Shown: in pieces, positions 1-12,036 of the stretch
Numbering within the stretch: the stretch's first letter is position 1
How the letters are laid out: each line of letters opens with the position of its first letter
Assembly: GCA_964462035.1 (NCBI GenBank)
Contig: CAYXAP010000021.1
Span: forward strand, 1-64,000
Source of the DNA: UBA1660 sp964462035
Lineage (GTDB): Bacteria > Myxococcota_A > Polyangia > Polyangiales > Houyiibacteriaceae
Length of the DNA stretch: 64,000 nt
Direction of reading: 5' to 3'
Position numbers and translations under genes: made by a program
The notes under the pieces: generated by a model
Told to the model about the DNA's origin: nothing
Seen by the model: only the letters and a program-made list of their open reading frames with translations
Databases searched by the model: none

Positions 1-145
1 CTCGCTTCGCATCGCTATCGGCGCTGCCCCGCTCGCTTCGCATCGCTATCGGCGCCGACCCCCGCTCGCTTCGCATCGCTATCGGCGCTGCCCCGCTCGC
101 TTCGCATCGCTATCGGTGCCGACCCCGCTCGCTTCGCAGCGCTAG
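1..145. repeat. Short tandem repeat, about 4.5 copies
   Basis: Copies of a 31-33 bp unit beginning CTCGCTTCGCATCGCTATCG start at 1, 32, 65 and 96, with a shortened degenerate copy at 128-145. The units differ only by small changes after the shared core (GGCGCTGCCCCG versus GGCGCCGACCCCG). The array lies at the window edge, 12 bp beyond the stop codon of the minus-strand phosphohexomutase, so it may begin further left. There are no unique spacers, so it is not a CRISPR array. Its role is unknown. Confidence 0.9.
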
Positions 146-157
146 TCCACCGTCAGG

Positions 158-1873
158 TCAACGGGCGCCGAGCTGTTCGCGGAAGTCCTCGACGATCGCC
201 GCGAGCGTGGCGTTGCCGCGCACCTGGGCGGCGTCGATGGCCTCGCCGTCGGCGACGTCGACCCGGACGTCGAAGTACATCTTCAGCTTCGGCTCGGTGC
301 CGCTCGGGCGGAGCATCGCGCGGTGGCCGCCCTCGATCTCGAAGACGACGACGTTGGCGGCAGGGAAGCCGAGCGGCTCGGTCGAACCGTCCGCGAGCGT
401 TCGGGTCCGGGACTCGAAGTCCTGCACCGCCGTGACGGTGAGACCACCGAGGGCGGTGGGCGGCTCCTTGCGCGCGCGGACCATGAGCGCCTGGATCTGC
501 GTGGCGCCCTCGGTGCCGGGGAGCACCAGCGAGACCTGGTCCGAGAGGTAGAGGCCGTAGCGCCGCCACGCCTGCTCGCGGTAGTCGATGACGGTCTTGC
601 CCTGCGCCCGTTGGTGCGCCGCGAGATCCGCCATCACCGCCGCCGCGCTGATGCCGTCCTTGTCGCGCACCAGCGTGCCGCAGGCGTAGCCGAGCGCCTC
701 CTCGTAGCCGAAGACGAGCTCGAGCCCTTCCGCCTCGAGCTCGAGCGCTCGGTTCTGGATCCATTTGTGGCCCGTCAGCGTCTGCTCGGCCCGGATGCCG
801 TGGCCCTTCGCGATGCTCAGGAGCATCGGCGAGCTCACCACCGACTCGACGACGAGCCGGTTCTCGCCCGTTCCCTCTTCGAGCAGATACGCCGCGAGCA
901 GGCAGCCGATCTCGTTACCCGTGAGCCGGACGTACTCGCCCGCGTGGAGCACCTCGACCGCCAACCGGTCCGCGTCCGGGTCGTTGGCGAGCACCAGGTC
1001 CGCTCCGACCTCCTTCGCCAGGGCGCTCACCGCGTCCATCGCGCCTTCTTCCTCCGGGTTGGGGAAGGCGACGGTCGGGAAGGTGCCGTCGGGGTCCCGT
1101 TGGGAGGCGACTTCGTGCACCGACTCGAAGCCGGCGTCTGCCAGCGCCCGGCGGATGTAGGGAGCGCCCACGCCGTGCAGCGCGGTGTGCGCGATGGTGA
1201 GGTCGCGCGGGCTCTCCGGGTGTCGAGCGAGGGCCTTCACGCCCTCGAGATAGCGATCCGCCACGTCGTCGCCCAGCACCGTCCGGGCGTCGCTCCGAGG
1301 GATGGACGCGAGCCCTTCCACCGCCGCGATGGCCTCCGCGATCGCCGCGTCGTGCGGTGGGATGATCTGGGCGCCGTTCTCCCAGAAGACCTTGTAGCCG
1401 TTGTAGTCGGGCGGATTGTGGCTCGCCGTGATCACCAGCGCGCCGGCGGCCTTCTGATCCAGCAGCGCGAACGCCACGAGAGGGGTCGGCGCCACCTCCT
1501 CGAAGACCATCGCCTTCAGACCCATGCCCGCGATCACGCTCGCGGCGTCGTTGGCCAGGGTTCGGCTCTTCCGTCGCCCGTCGAAGCCCACCACCACGCC
1601 GCGCTCGGCCGCGTCCGGGACGCTGGCTTTCAGGTGCGCGCAGAAGCCGGCCGTCGCTCGCAGGACCACCGACCGGTTCATCCGGTTCGGACCACCGCCG
1701 AGCAACCCACGGAGCCCCGCGGTGCCGAAGGTCAGCATTCCCCGGAACCGGTCCCGGAGCTCGCTCTCGTCGCCGGCCTCGAGCAGCGCTCGCAGCTCGG
1801 CGCGCGTGTCCTCGTCCGGGTCCTCGCCAATCCAGCGTTCGACCTCGGCTCGGAGGGTGTCGTCGATCGTCAT
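158..1873 (-). CDS. Phospho-sugar mutase (phosphoglucomutase/phosphomannomutase, PGM2/PgcA type)
   Basis: An alpha-D-phosphohexomutase of 571 residues that interconverts hexose 1- and 6-phosphates in the cytoplasm, linking glycolysis to nucleotide-sugar synthesis. The N-terminal GTAGLRG motif (about residues 49-56) is typical of the long PGM2/PgcA branch. The phosphoserine loop TASHNPP places the catalytic Ser at 151, the metal loop DPDADR has Asp298/300/302, and RPSGTEPK near the C-terminus binds the substrate phosphate. The length matches the family (about 570-580). The open frame runs on through the antisense of the next gene, but homology begins at the ATG at 1871-1873 (MTIDDTLR), so that start was chosen. 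It is divergent from the aldehyde dehydrogenase at 1979. The preferred sugar (glucose or mannose) cannot be decided from sequence. Confidence 0.92.
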   Translation of the reverse strand: MTIDDTLRAEVERWIGEDPDEDTRAELRALLEAGDESELRDRFRGMLTFGTAGLRGLLGGGPNRMNRSVVLRATAGFCAHLKASVPDAAERGVVVGFDGRRKSRTLANDAASVIAGMGLKAMVFEEVAPTPLVAFALLDQKAAGALVITASHNPPDYNGYKVFWENGAQIIPPHDAAIAEAIAAVEGLASIPRSDARTVLGDDVADRYLEGVKALARHPESPRDLTIAHTALHGVGAPYIRRALADAGFESVHEVASQRDPDGTFPTVAFPNPEEEGAMDAVSALAKEVGADLVLANDPDADRLAVEVLHAGEYVRLTGNEIGCLLAAYLLEEGTGENRLVVESVVSSPMLLSIAKGHGIRAEQTLTGHKWIQNRALELEAEGLELVFGYEEALGYACGTLVRDKDGISAAAVMADLAAHQRAQGKTVIDYREQAWRRYGLYLSDQVSLVLPGTEGATQIQALMVRARKEPPTALGGLTVTAVQDFESRTRTLADGSTEPLGFPAANVVVFEIEGGHRAMLRPSGTEPKLKMYFDVRVDVADGEAIDAAQVRGNATLAAIVEDFREQLGAR

Positions 1874-1978
1874 CGCCCCACGAATACTGCGGAAAGCACC
1901 CTTTGAGAAGGACGAGCCCGGCCTCGCCTGCTGAGCGAACTCATTGGAGGTTTCCGGGCCACGGCGCACAGAGGACCC

Positions 1979-3532
1979 ATGCTGCGACTCAAGAGCTACC
2001 TGGCCGGCACCTGGAAGGACGGCGAAGGGGAGGGCGCGACCCTCCTCGACCCCTCGACCGAGGAGGCCGTCGCCACGACGAGCACCGAGGGCCTGGACTT
2101 CGCGGAGGCCTTCGCGCACGCCCGCACCGTCGGCGGGCCGGCGCTCCGAGCGATGACCTTCGCCGAGCGCGGCGCGGTCATCAAGGCGATGAGCAAGGCG
2201 CTCCACGGGGCGCGCGAAGCGCTCATCGACGACTCGATCCTCAACGCGGGGACCACCCGCGGCGACGCGAAGTTCGACATCGACGGCGCCACGGCGACCC
2301 TCGCGTACTACGCCGGCCTCGGGAAGAAGCTCGGCGACACGAAGGTGCTCGTCGAGGGTGAGGGCGAGCAGCTCACCCAGAGCGCGCGCTTCTACGGCTA
2401 CCACGCGAAGCTCCCGCGACCCGGCGTCGCGGTGCACGTCAACGCCTTCAACTTCCCCGCCTGGGGCCTCGCCGAGAAGGCGGCCGTCGCGCTCCTCGCC
2501 GGCATGCCCGTGATCAGCAAGCCCGCGACGGCCACCGCGCTCACCGCGTACCGGATGATGGAGATCCTCGCGGAGGCGAAGGTGCTCCCCGAGGGCGCGC
2601 TCCAGCTCGTCTGCGGCAGCGCCGGCGATCTGCTGAGCCACCTCGGTCCGCAGGACGTGCTCGCCTTCACCGGCTCCGCCGACACCGGCGCGCACCTCCG
2701 TGGGCTCCAGAACGTCATCGGTCGCTCCGTGCGCGTGAACGTCGAGGCCGACAGCCTGAACGCGGCCGTGCTCGGGCCCGACGTCGAGCCCGGCACCGAT
2801 ACGTGGAACCGCTTCATCCGTGACGTCAGCACCGAGGTCACGCAGAAGACCGGTCAGAAGTGCACCGCGACTCGCCGGGTCTTCGTGCCCGCGGCCAAGA
2901 TCGACGCCGTCCAGGAGGCCCTCGCCGAGGCGATGGGTCGCATCGTGTGGGGCGATCCCCGCGCCGAGGGCGTGCGGATGGGCCCGCTGGCGAGCAAGCA
3001 GCAGCTCGACGACGTGAAGGCTGGCGTCGCCAAGCTCATCGAGGGCGGCGCCAAGCAGGTCTGGCAGTCGGACGCGAGCCCCGTGGGCGCCGAGGGCGGC
3101 AAGGGCTTCTTCTTCCCGCCGACCCTGCTGCGCGCCGACGATCCGCGAGCCGCTGCGGTCGTGCACGAGCACGAGGTCTTCGGACCGGTCACCACGCTCA
3201 TGCCCTACGAGGGCCTCGAAGAGCCGGGGGAGCTCGTGGCGCTGGGTCAGGGCGGTCTGGTGGCTTCGCTCTACTCGGACGATCGTGAAGCGGTGGCCAA
3301 CCTGCTCGTGGCGCTCGCCCCCTGGAGTGGGCGGGTCCTGGTCGCCAGCAAGAAGGTCGCGGACCAGGCGACGGCCCCCGGCCTCGTGCTTCCCTCGTGC
3401 ATTCATGGCGGTCCGGGCCGCGCCGGCGGCGGCGAAGAGCTCGGCGGGATGCGCGGGCTCGACTTCTACCTGCAGCGAACCGCGGTCCAAGGTGACCGCG
3501 GACTTCTCGAACGGGCGCTCGGTATGCGATAG
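1979..3532 (+). CDS. BoxD/PaaZ-type CoA-semialdehyde dehydrogenase
   Basis: A 517-residue NAD(P)-dependent aldehyde dehydrogenase of the BoxD/PaaZ-ALDH subfamily. Known members oxidise ring-cleavage semialdehydes, such as 3,4-dehydroadipyl-CoA semialdehyde, during aerobic CoA-dependent benzoate or phenylacetate breakdown. Visible features are FNAFNFPAWG (about 156-163), the general-base motif VEADSLN (Glu256), the catalytic segment KTGQKCTATRR (Cys295) and the subfamily signature HGGPGRAGGGEELGG near the C-terminus. The MaoC hydratase domain of full PaaZ is absent, so the length fits BoxD. A purine-rich AGAGGA precedes the ATG. No box or paa partner genes are in the window, so the physiological substrate is inference. 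The next gene follows 33 bp downstream. Confidence 0.85.
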   Translation: MLRLKSYLAGTWKDGEGEGATLLDPSTEEAVATTSTEGLDFAEAFAHARTVGGPALRAMTFAERGAVIKAMSKALHGAREALIDDSILNAGTTRGDAKFDIDGATATLAYYAGLGKKLGDTKVLVEGEGEQLTQSARFYGYHAKLPRPGVAVHVNAFNFPAWGLAEKAAVALLAGMPVISKPATATALTAYRMMEILAEAKVLPEGALQLVCGSAGDLLSHLGPQDVLAFTGSADTGAHLRGLQNVIGRSVRVNVEADSLNAAVLGPDVEPGTDTWNRFIRDVSTEVTQKTGQKCTATRRVFVPAAKIDAVQEALAEAMGRIVWGDPRAEGVRMGPLASKQQLDDVKAGVAKLIEGGAKQVWQSDASPVGAEGGKGFFFPPTLLRADDPRAAAVVHEHEVFGPVTTLMPYEGLEEPGELVALGQGGLVASLYSDDREAVANLLVALAPWSGRVLVASKKVADQATAPGLVLPSCIHGGPGRAGGGEELGGMRGLDFYLQRTAVQGDRGLLERALGMR

Positions 3533-3565
3533 TCCGCGCTGGGGTCATCGACCCCCAGCCCGCGC

Positions 3566-4387
3566 ATGATCCCGCCCCCGCCCATGTCCCGGCCTCGGGC
3601 CGTTCGCCTCGCCCAGGCGCGCGGTGACGCCGACACCAGCCAGGTCCTCCGGGAGTTCATGGCGCACAAGGAGTGGCTCGCCCCGATCTCGCTCTTCGAG
3701 GGCGCGGAGGTGGCCGACGCGCGCAAGGTCTCGCTCGGCTCACGGACCCAGGTCCCAGCCGACGAGGTCTGGATCTTCACCGAGCAGGGCACCGCCATCC
3801 AGGCCACCCGCAACGGCACCCTCCTCGGTTGCTACGTCAGTGGCGTCCGCGGCGACGCGCTCTTCCGTCGGCTGCCGGAGGTGGCCAGCTACGTGGTCAT
3901 CAACGGCGGCGGCTTCGAGGACGATCGGCTGGACTTCGATCGAGCGAGCTTCGACCAGCTCGTCCGCTGGGCGGAGGCCATCTCCCTCGAGCGCGCGATC
4001 GGCGCGGCCGAGTCGGTGGCTGCCAACGGCGAGATCCTCGCGCGCATGCGTGCGCTCGACGCCTGGTACCTGCCGCTCTTCGGCGACGGGCGCATGATCG
4101 CCAAGGCCGGCCACGAGGGCTACGAGCAGCCCGGTGTCGCGTGCACCACCCCGGACTCCTACGCGGCCTTCGTCAACGCCCTCGACCCGCAGCTCCGCCA
4201 GCAGGTGAAGCGGATGGTCGTCAACGGCGAGGGCCTCTGCGTCGAGCTCCAGAACCAGACCCAGGTCGACGCCCTCTACATCAACCCCTTCGGCCCGGGC
4301 CCGACCACGACGATCCCCCGCTCGGTCTTCGACCTGATCAAGACCGCCGGCCCCCCGCCGCGCCTGAGCATCCCGGCTCCGTTGTAG
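3566..4387 (+). CDS. Conserved hypothetical protein
   Basis: I do not recognise the family of this 273-residue, apparently soluble protein. It has no signal peptide or membrane segment. It reads as a mixed alpha/beta protein with a short Pro-rich N-terminus. A second ATG six codons in (3584, MSRPRAV) is an equally plausible start. The C-terminal stretch DALYINPFGPGPTTTIP loosely recalls the phosphate-binding turn of SseB-like proteins, but this is too weak to name it. It lies 33 bp after the BoxD-type dehydrogenase on the same strand and may be cotranscribed with it. Codon use matches the neighbours, so it looks like a resident gene. Confidence 0.7.
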   Translation: MIPPPPMSRPRAVRLAQARGDADTSQVLREFMAHKEWLAPISLFEGAEVADARKVSLGSRTQVPADEVWIFTEQGTAIQATRNGTLLGCYVSGVRGDALFRRLPEVASYVVINGGGFEDDRLDFDRASFDQLVRWAEAISLERAIGAAESVAANGEILARMRALDAWYLPLFGDGRMIAKAGHEGYEQPGVACTTPDSYAAFVNALDPQLRQQVKRMVVNGEGLCVELQNQTQVDALYINPFGPGPTTTIPRSVFDLIKTAGPPPRLSIPAPL

Positions 4388-4457
4388 ATGGGGCGAGGCG
4401 AAGCCTCGTCCGGCTCCCGCCCCCTTGCCCTCGCCTTGGACCAGGGTGGAGAGCCAC

Positions 4458-4544
4458 ATGGTCTACCTTCGTAAGGTCGCGGATGGGATCGAGCTCGTGC
4501 GGATCCTCCACGCCCGAATGGTCCCGAATCGACACCTCGAGTGA
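4458..4544 (+). pseudogene. Truncated ParE/RelE-family toxin (C-terminal remnant)
   Basis: The 28-codon reading frame MVYLRKVADGIELVRILHAR followed by MVPNRHLE and a stop matches the C-terminal third of ParE-type toxins. In those proteins a YxxxYxxxxDGIEIVRVLH strand ends in a conserved Arg and an (R/K)HL tail. In-frame codons upstream (from about 4437) do not continue the rest of the toxin, and no antitoxin is next to it. The fragment sits in a 376-bp gap whose right half is markedly AT-richer than the surroundings, which fits a decayed toxin-antitoxin locus. It is too short to be detected by ORF length alone. A tiny functional gene is unlikely. Confidence 0.6.
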
Positions 4545-4763
4545 CCGAACTTCAGACTGAAACTGAGTTTTCTGAGCTCGACGGGGAGGCTTTTGAGCCG
4601 ATGATGGCATGACATCGTGGTCTGAATGACTATTTAGTCACATCTGGAATTCGGATGAATTCAGTTCAATAGCGCGCCACCCCCAGAAAAACGACATCGC
4701 CCGCCATGGCGTCTTGCGGCGACCGGACGCATCTTCCCGCCCGGCTTCCCGGAGGAGCCCTCG
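4545..4763. other. AT-richer intergenic segment and leader of the YXWV lipoprotein
   Basis: The right part of the 4388-4763 gap. About 4545-4690 is far richer in A/T than anything nearby and carries no open frame of note. TGACT-ATTT-AGTCA at 4627-4640 is a small inverted repeat. The left part of the gap has a short GC hairpin (CGAGGC-GAA-GCCTCG, 4394-4408) just after the hypothetical gene, without a T-tract. A strong Shine-Dalgarno, GGAGGAG, lies at about 4750-4756, ahead of the ATG at 4764. The promoter of that gene probably lies in this segment, but I cannot assign boxes. Confidence 0.5.
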
Positions 4764-5399
4764 ATGTCACTTCGCATCCTGGCCGTCATCGGTCTCGCCT
4801 TCGCCCTGGCGCTCTGCACCGGCTGCATGGGCTACGTCACCACTCGGACCGTCGTGGCTGCGCCGCCACCGGCGCCCATCGTCGAGGTCGCCACCGTCGC
4901 CCAGAACCCGGGCTACGTCTGGGTCGACGGCTACTGGCATTGGAACGGGTACGACTACGAGTGGGTCGCTGGCTATTGGGACGTGCCGCCGACCGTCGGC
5001 TACGTCTGGGACCCCGGCGGCTGGGTGGTCGTCAACGGCGGCTATGGCTACGTCGCCGGCCGATGGGTCGCGCCGGGCTATCGGACGAACGCTCGCTACG
5101 TCCATCCGCGCAGGCGCGTCGTGGTTCGACCGGCCCCGCAGCCTCGCAACCGAGTCGTGGTCCGATCGAGCCCGCGACCTCGCACGGTGGTGCGGTCGAG
5201 CGGCCGTTCCGGAACCGTCGTCCGGACCACGCCGGCGCCGCGCTCGTCGGTGGTGGTCCGCTCCGGGCCCGGTGCGCGCACCGCGCCACGGAGCTCGGTG
5301 AGCGTGCGGGGGTCGGCGCCGGCAGCCCGAGGGAGCGCGCGGGGGTCGACGCGGACCCGGACGCGCGAGGGCGGTCGGGCCAGCGTCCGGGTTCGTTAG
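4764..5399 (+). CDS. YXWV/YXWGXW-repeat lipoprotein
   Basis: A 211-residue predicted outer-membrane lipoprotein. The signal peptide MSLRILAVIGLAFALALC ends in the lipobox LCTGC, giving lipidation at about Cys21. Residues 50-105 hold tryptophan/tyrosine repeats of the YVWVDGYWHWNG and YEWVAGYWD kind, typical of YXWGXW-repeat envelope proteins. The rest is a basic, low-complexity Arg/Val/Ser/Pro tail (VVVRSSPRPR-like repeats), unusual for a lipoprotein and perhaps able to touch LPS or nucleic acid. The start is supported by a GGAGGAG ribosome site 7-8 bp upstream. It is convergent with the oxygenase gene, with a hairpin between them. Function unknown. Confidence 0.8.
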   Translation: MSLRILAVIGLAFALALCTGCMGYVTTRTVVAAPPPAPIVEVATVAQNPGYVWVDGYWHWNGYDYEWVAGYWDVPPTVGYVWDPGGWVVVNGGYGYVAGRWVAPGYRTNARYVHPRRRVVVRPAPQPRNRVVVRSSPRPRTVVRSSGRSGTVVRTTPAPRSSVVVRSGPGARTAPRSSVSVRGSAPAARGSARGSTRTRTREGGRASVRVR

Positions 5400-5419
5400 T
5401 CCGCCTTCGGGCTAGGACC
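5399..5419. terminator. Hairpin with UUCG loop between convergent genes
   Basis: GTCCGCC-TTCG-GGC-TA-GGAC forms a GC-rich stem with a stable TTCG loop and a 2-nt bulge. It occupies the 12-bp gap between the lipoprotein stop (5397-5399) and the oxygenase stop (5412). The position suggests a bidirectional terminator, although there is no T-run. Confidence 0.45.
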
Positions 5420-6491
5420 GCGCGTCCGCGAGCCGGTCGTAGTGGTGGTAGCCGAGCTTGTTCAGCGCGTCCTTCGGCGCGAGGCCGATGTCGACGAGCG
5501 TCTTGAGCCCGTAGGTCCCCGCGAGCACCGGCGGTCCGTAGGCGAGAATGGTCTCCTCGCTGAGGAATTTCTCGTGCGGGAAGAGGCGCCGCTCCGAGTG
5601 CAGGTGGATGAAGTGCGCGAGCGCGGTCCGGGTGTAGGCCGGCTGCTTCGGCGGCGTGATCACGTGAGGCGTCGCCTGGTAGCGGCCTCCGGTGAGGATC
5701 TCGAGCTGCTGGCCGACCTGGGCGACGAGGCAGCCTGCGGGCGGGCGGCCGTGGACCATGCGCCCCTTCGGGTGCTCGTCGGTCGCGCGAGCGCGGAGGT
5801 AGAGGCCGGCCTCGGGGTCGGGGCGCTCGCAGCGCTCGCCGGCCGGGTCGTAGAAGCGACCGCCGGGGAGGAGCGTCAGCAGGTTGAAGTCGGTGTGCTC
5901 TTCGCCCCAGAGGATGTCGGTGCCGACCTGGCTCTCGTCGAGCGGTAGATAGCGGAGCGCGCGGGTCACGTGCGGCCCGCCCTCGGTCGCTTCCGAGAAG
6001 GTCGCCTCGGGCAGGTCGAGCGCCTTCGCGCAGGCCCGGAGCAGATCCATGCCGACCTCGTGGACGGCGGTGCCCAGGGCCAGGTAGTCCTCGCGCCAGT
6101 CGTCGGCGTTCTCCGGCCAGCTGTTGTCTGCGTAGATCTCCGGGAACATCAGCCGGCAGCGTTCGTCGAGCGGCTTCGGCGCGACGAAGTAGCACTCCTT
6201 GAAGTCGGGCTGGCCACCCGCGACGACGGCCTGTTCGGTGTTCGGCGGGGTCCAGCCGCGCTGGTACCAGACGTCTGCGCGGGCCCAGCTCTGCTTCTCG
6301 TCCGCGCTTCGCTCGGTGAGCTCCACCCAACGATCGTAGAAGCGCTCGAGGCGCTCGGCCTCGATGCCGTGGTTGCGCACGTACACCAGGCCGTACTGGC
6401 CAAAGGCTTCGTTCAGGGCGTCGGCGGCACGATCCGCACCGCCCTCGCGGCGGAGGTCGTCCAGGTCGACGACCGGGATGGTCTCTTCCAT
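5412..6491 (-). CDS. 2-oxoglutarate/Fe(II)-dependent oxygenase, isopenicillin-N-synthase-like
   Basis: A 359-residue cytosolic non-haem iron oxygenase. The N-terminus IPVVDLDDLRREG and the GLVYVRNHGI segment (about residues 33-42) match the DIOX_N part of the IPNS/ACC-oxidase/2OG-dioxygenase family. The catalytic barrel shows the iron ligands HTDFN (His-x-Asp) and a distal His in QATPHVI. VGQQLEILTGGRYQATPH is the usual 'L...LTNG.y.s..HRV' element. The family hydroxylates or desaturates small molecules such as amino acids, phytohormone-like acids or antibiotic precursors. Nothing nearby identifies the substrate. It lies 43 bp downstream of the sensor-kinase gene on the same strand, a gap that leaves cotranscription open. 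Confidence 0.88.
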   Translation of the reverse strand: MEETIPVVDLDDLRREGGADRAADALNEAFGQYGLVYVRNHGIEAERLERFYDRWVELTERSADEKQSWARADVWYQRGWTPPNTEQAVVAGGQPDFKECYFVAPKPLDERCRLMFPEIYADNSWPENADDWREDYLALGTAVHEVGMDLLRACAKALDLPEATFSEATEGGPHVTRALRYLPLDESQVGTDILWGEEHTDFNLLTLLPGGRFYDPAGERCERPDPEAGLYLRARATDEHPKGRMVHGRPPAGCLVAQVGQQLEILTGGRYQATPHVITPPKQPAYTRTALAHFIHLHSERRLFPHEKFLSEETILAYGPPVLAGTYGLKTLVDIGLAPKDALNKLGYHHYDRLADARS

Positions 6492-6534
6492 CCCCTGGAC
6501 CTACCACGGGCGCACCGCCCATCCAACGGGCGGC

Positions 6535-10572
<4,038 letters not shown>

Positions 10573-10591
10573 CCTCTAACGGGTGGTCGAC

Positions 10592-11971
10592 TCAGTCGGA
10601 GTCGGCGCGAGCTTCGCGGCGGATCCGGCGCTCTTCGAGCTCGTCGAAGAGCCGCTCCAGGAAGCGGCTGCCGACGTTCAGGCTGAGGGGCAGGTCGAGC
10701 CCTTGGTATCGGCGCGCCATGGCGTCGAGCTGGGCGGCGACGTGCTGGCCACCGATGCGCACGTGCGGCTTGGAGAGGTAGTCGAGCCGATCGACGTTCA
10801 CGTTGGCCTCGGCCACCTCGCCCCGAAAGCGTTCGATGAATGCTGCGGCGTCGCGGCCGCCGATCCCTCGCGCGTCGAGTCCGCCGTGGACCCAGAGCCA
10901 GAGGCGCGCCTCGCCGGGGACCGCTTCGCCCTCTTGCGGAATGACGGCTTCGAGCATCTCGATGGCGCGTTGCCGTTCGTCGTGCCGGGTGAGGTCGTAG
11001 CGCTCGATCGCGAGGTCACCGTCCGCGAGGCGGCGCCGATAGATCGCGGCGCGAGCGATGGCGACGGCTTCGTCCGGGAGCTCGCGGCCGTGGACGGTCA
11101 ATCCCTTCGCCTCCTCGACGATCTCGTGGCGGTTCGGGTTCTCCACCGAGATGAGGATCATGTGCTCCCGCCGGAGCCGCTCGCCGAAGTAGAGCCGGTC
11201 GGCGAGCGAGATGCGCTCGGCGCCTGCGGCGGCCACGGCCTCGGGGCCATCGGCGGCGGCATCGATCATCGCCTGGGCATCGGCGGCGAGCGACCGGACG
11301 GTCCGGCGCGCGTTGGTGACTCGAAGCCGCTCGGGCGCGAGCACGGTTCGAGGCCGGGTGGCCTCCTCGTGAAGCCGCTCGCTCACGGGGAACGACCCGA
11401 AGAGGTCGGCGGGCGTGTCGATGGCGCCCCAGGCGTCGTCGTCGTCGAGGGGCGGGGCGGCAACGGGCTGGATGGTCTGGCCCGCCATCGACTCGGCGAC
11501 CGCGACCGTCACCCAGCTGGGCGGCATCATCACCGCGACCGGGTCGTGGTCGATGGGGTGGTCCTGCTGGCTGAAGAGGGCATCGCGGAGGGCGAAGACC
11601 TTGCGCACCCCAGCCGACGACTCGCGCCAACGCTCGGCGATCTCGGAGCCGGTGGACTCGTAGAGCTCGTTCTCCCCGCGTGGGCCGCGGAGGGTCATGT
11701 TGTTGGCTTCGTAGATGAGGTTCCGGAAGCGGAAGCCGGTCGGCGGGCTCAGCCGGGGGACTACGTGCCGGTAGCGCTGTGGGGCCATCCCGAGGCCGGA
11801 GGTGTCGAGGGTGGGGTAGCCGGGGAAGCTCGGCGGCTCTGGCTCCACCAGCGCGGGTGTCTCGGGCGGCTCGCCGGAAGGATCGGCTCGTGGGTCCGTC
11901 GGGCCCGGAGCGCTCCCGCACTCGCACGCGGCGAGGAAGAGGAGGCAGCAGCTGAGTCGAGACGGACGCAT
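10592..11971 (-). CDS. Hypothetical lipoprotein
   Basis: A 459-residue protein I do not recognise. From the ATG at 11969-11971 the N-terminus MRPSRLSCCLLFLAACECG is a signal peptide with lipobox LAAC, followed by a Pro/Asp/Glu-rich tether of about 35 residues. A GTG nine codons upstream (11998) would only lengthen the n-region. The body is charged and mixed alpha/beta, with no repeats. A C-terminal part (WLWVHGGLDARGIGGRDAAA and VNVDRLDYLSKPHVRIGGQH) loosely resembles the OmpA-like 'SRGYGE' peptidoglycan-associated region in spacing, but the motif itself is not present. It lies 19 bp upstream of the CheB-CheR kinase on the same strand, so a shared transcript, and possibly a sensory role at the envelope, is inferred. 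Confidence 0.75.
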   Translation of the reverse strand: MRPSRLSCCLLFLAACECGSAPGPTDPRADPSGEPPETPALVEPEPPSFPGYPTLDTSGLGMAPQRYRHVVPRLSPPTGFRFRNLIYEANNMTLRGPRGENELYESTGSEIAERWRESSAGVRKVFALRDALFSQQDHPIDHDPVAVMMPPSWVTVAVAESMAGQTIQPVAAPPLDDDDAWGAIDTPADLFGSFPVSERLHEEATRPRTVLAPERLRVTNARRTVRSLAADAQAMIDAAADGPEAVAAAGAERISLADRLYFGERLRREHMILISVENPNRHEIVEEAKGLTVHGRELPDEAVAIARAAIYRRRLADGDLAIERYDLTRHDERQRAIEMLEAVIPQEGEAVPGEARLWLWVHGGLDARGIGGRDAAAFIERFRGEVAEANVNVDRLDYLSKPHVRIGGQHVAAQLDAMARRYQGLDLPLSLNVGSRFLERLFDELEERRIRREARADSD

Positions 11972-12036
11972 GGGCGATGCAGGGACGGAGGAGTGCACCT
12001 AGCCCATTCCCGCGGATGCCGAAAGGAAGCGACGCG

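Noticed and set aside
1..145. Possible CRISPR or tRNA cluster at the window edge
   Set aside because: The sequence is a plain tandem array with no spacers and no cloverleaf. I saw no convincing tRNA or rRNA gene anywhere in the window.
1874..3490. Upstream extension of the phosphohexomutase frame to a 1110-residue protein
   Set aside because: The extra 539 residues are antisense to the BoxD-type dehydrogenase, have Arg/Gly/Leu-biased composition and no homology; the family start is at 1873.
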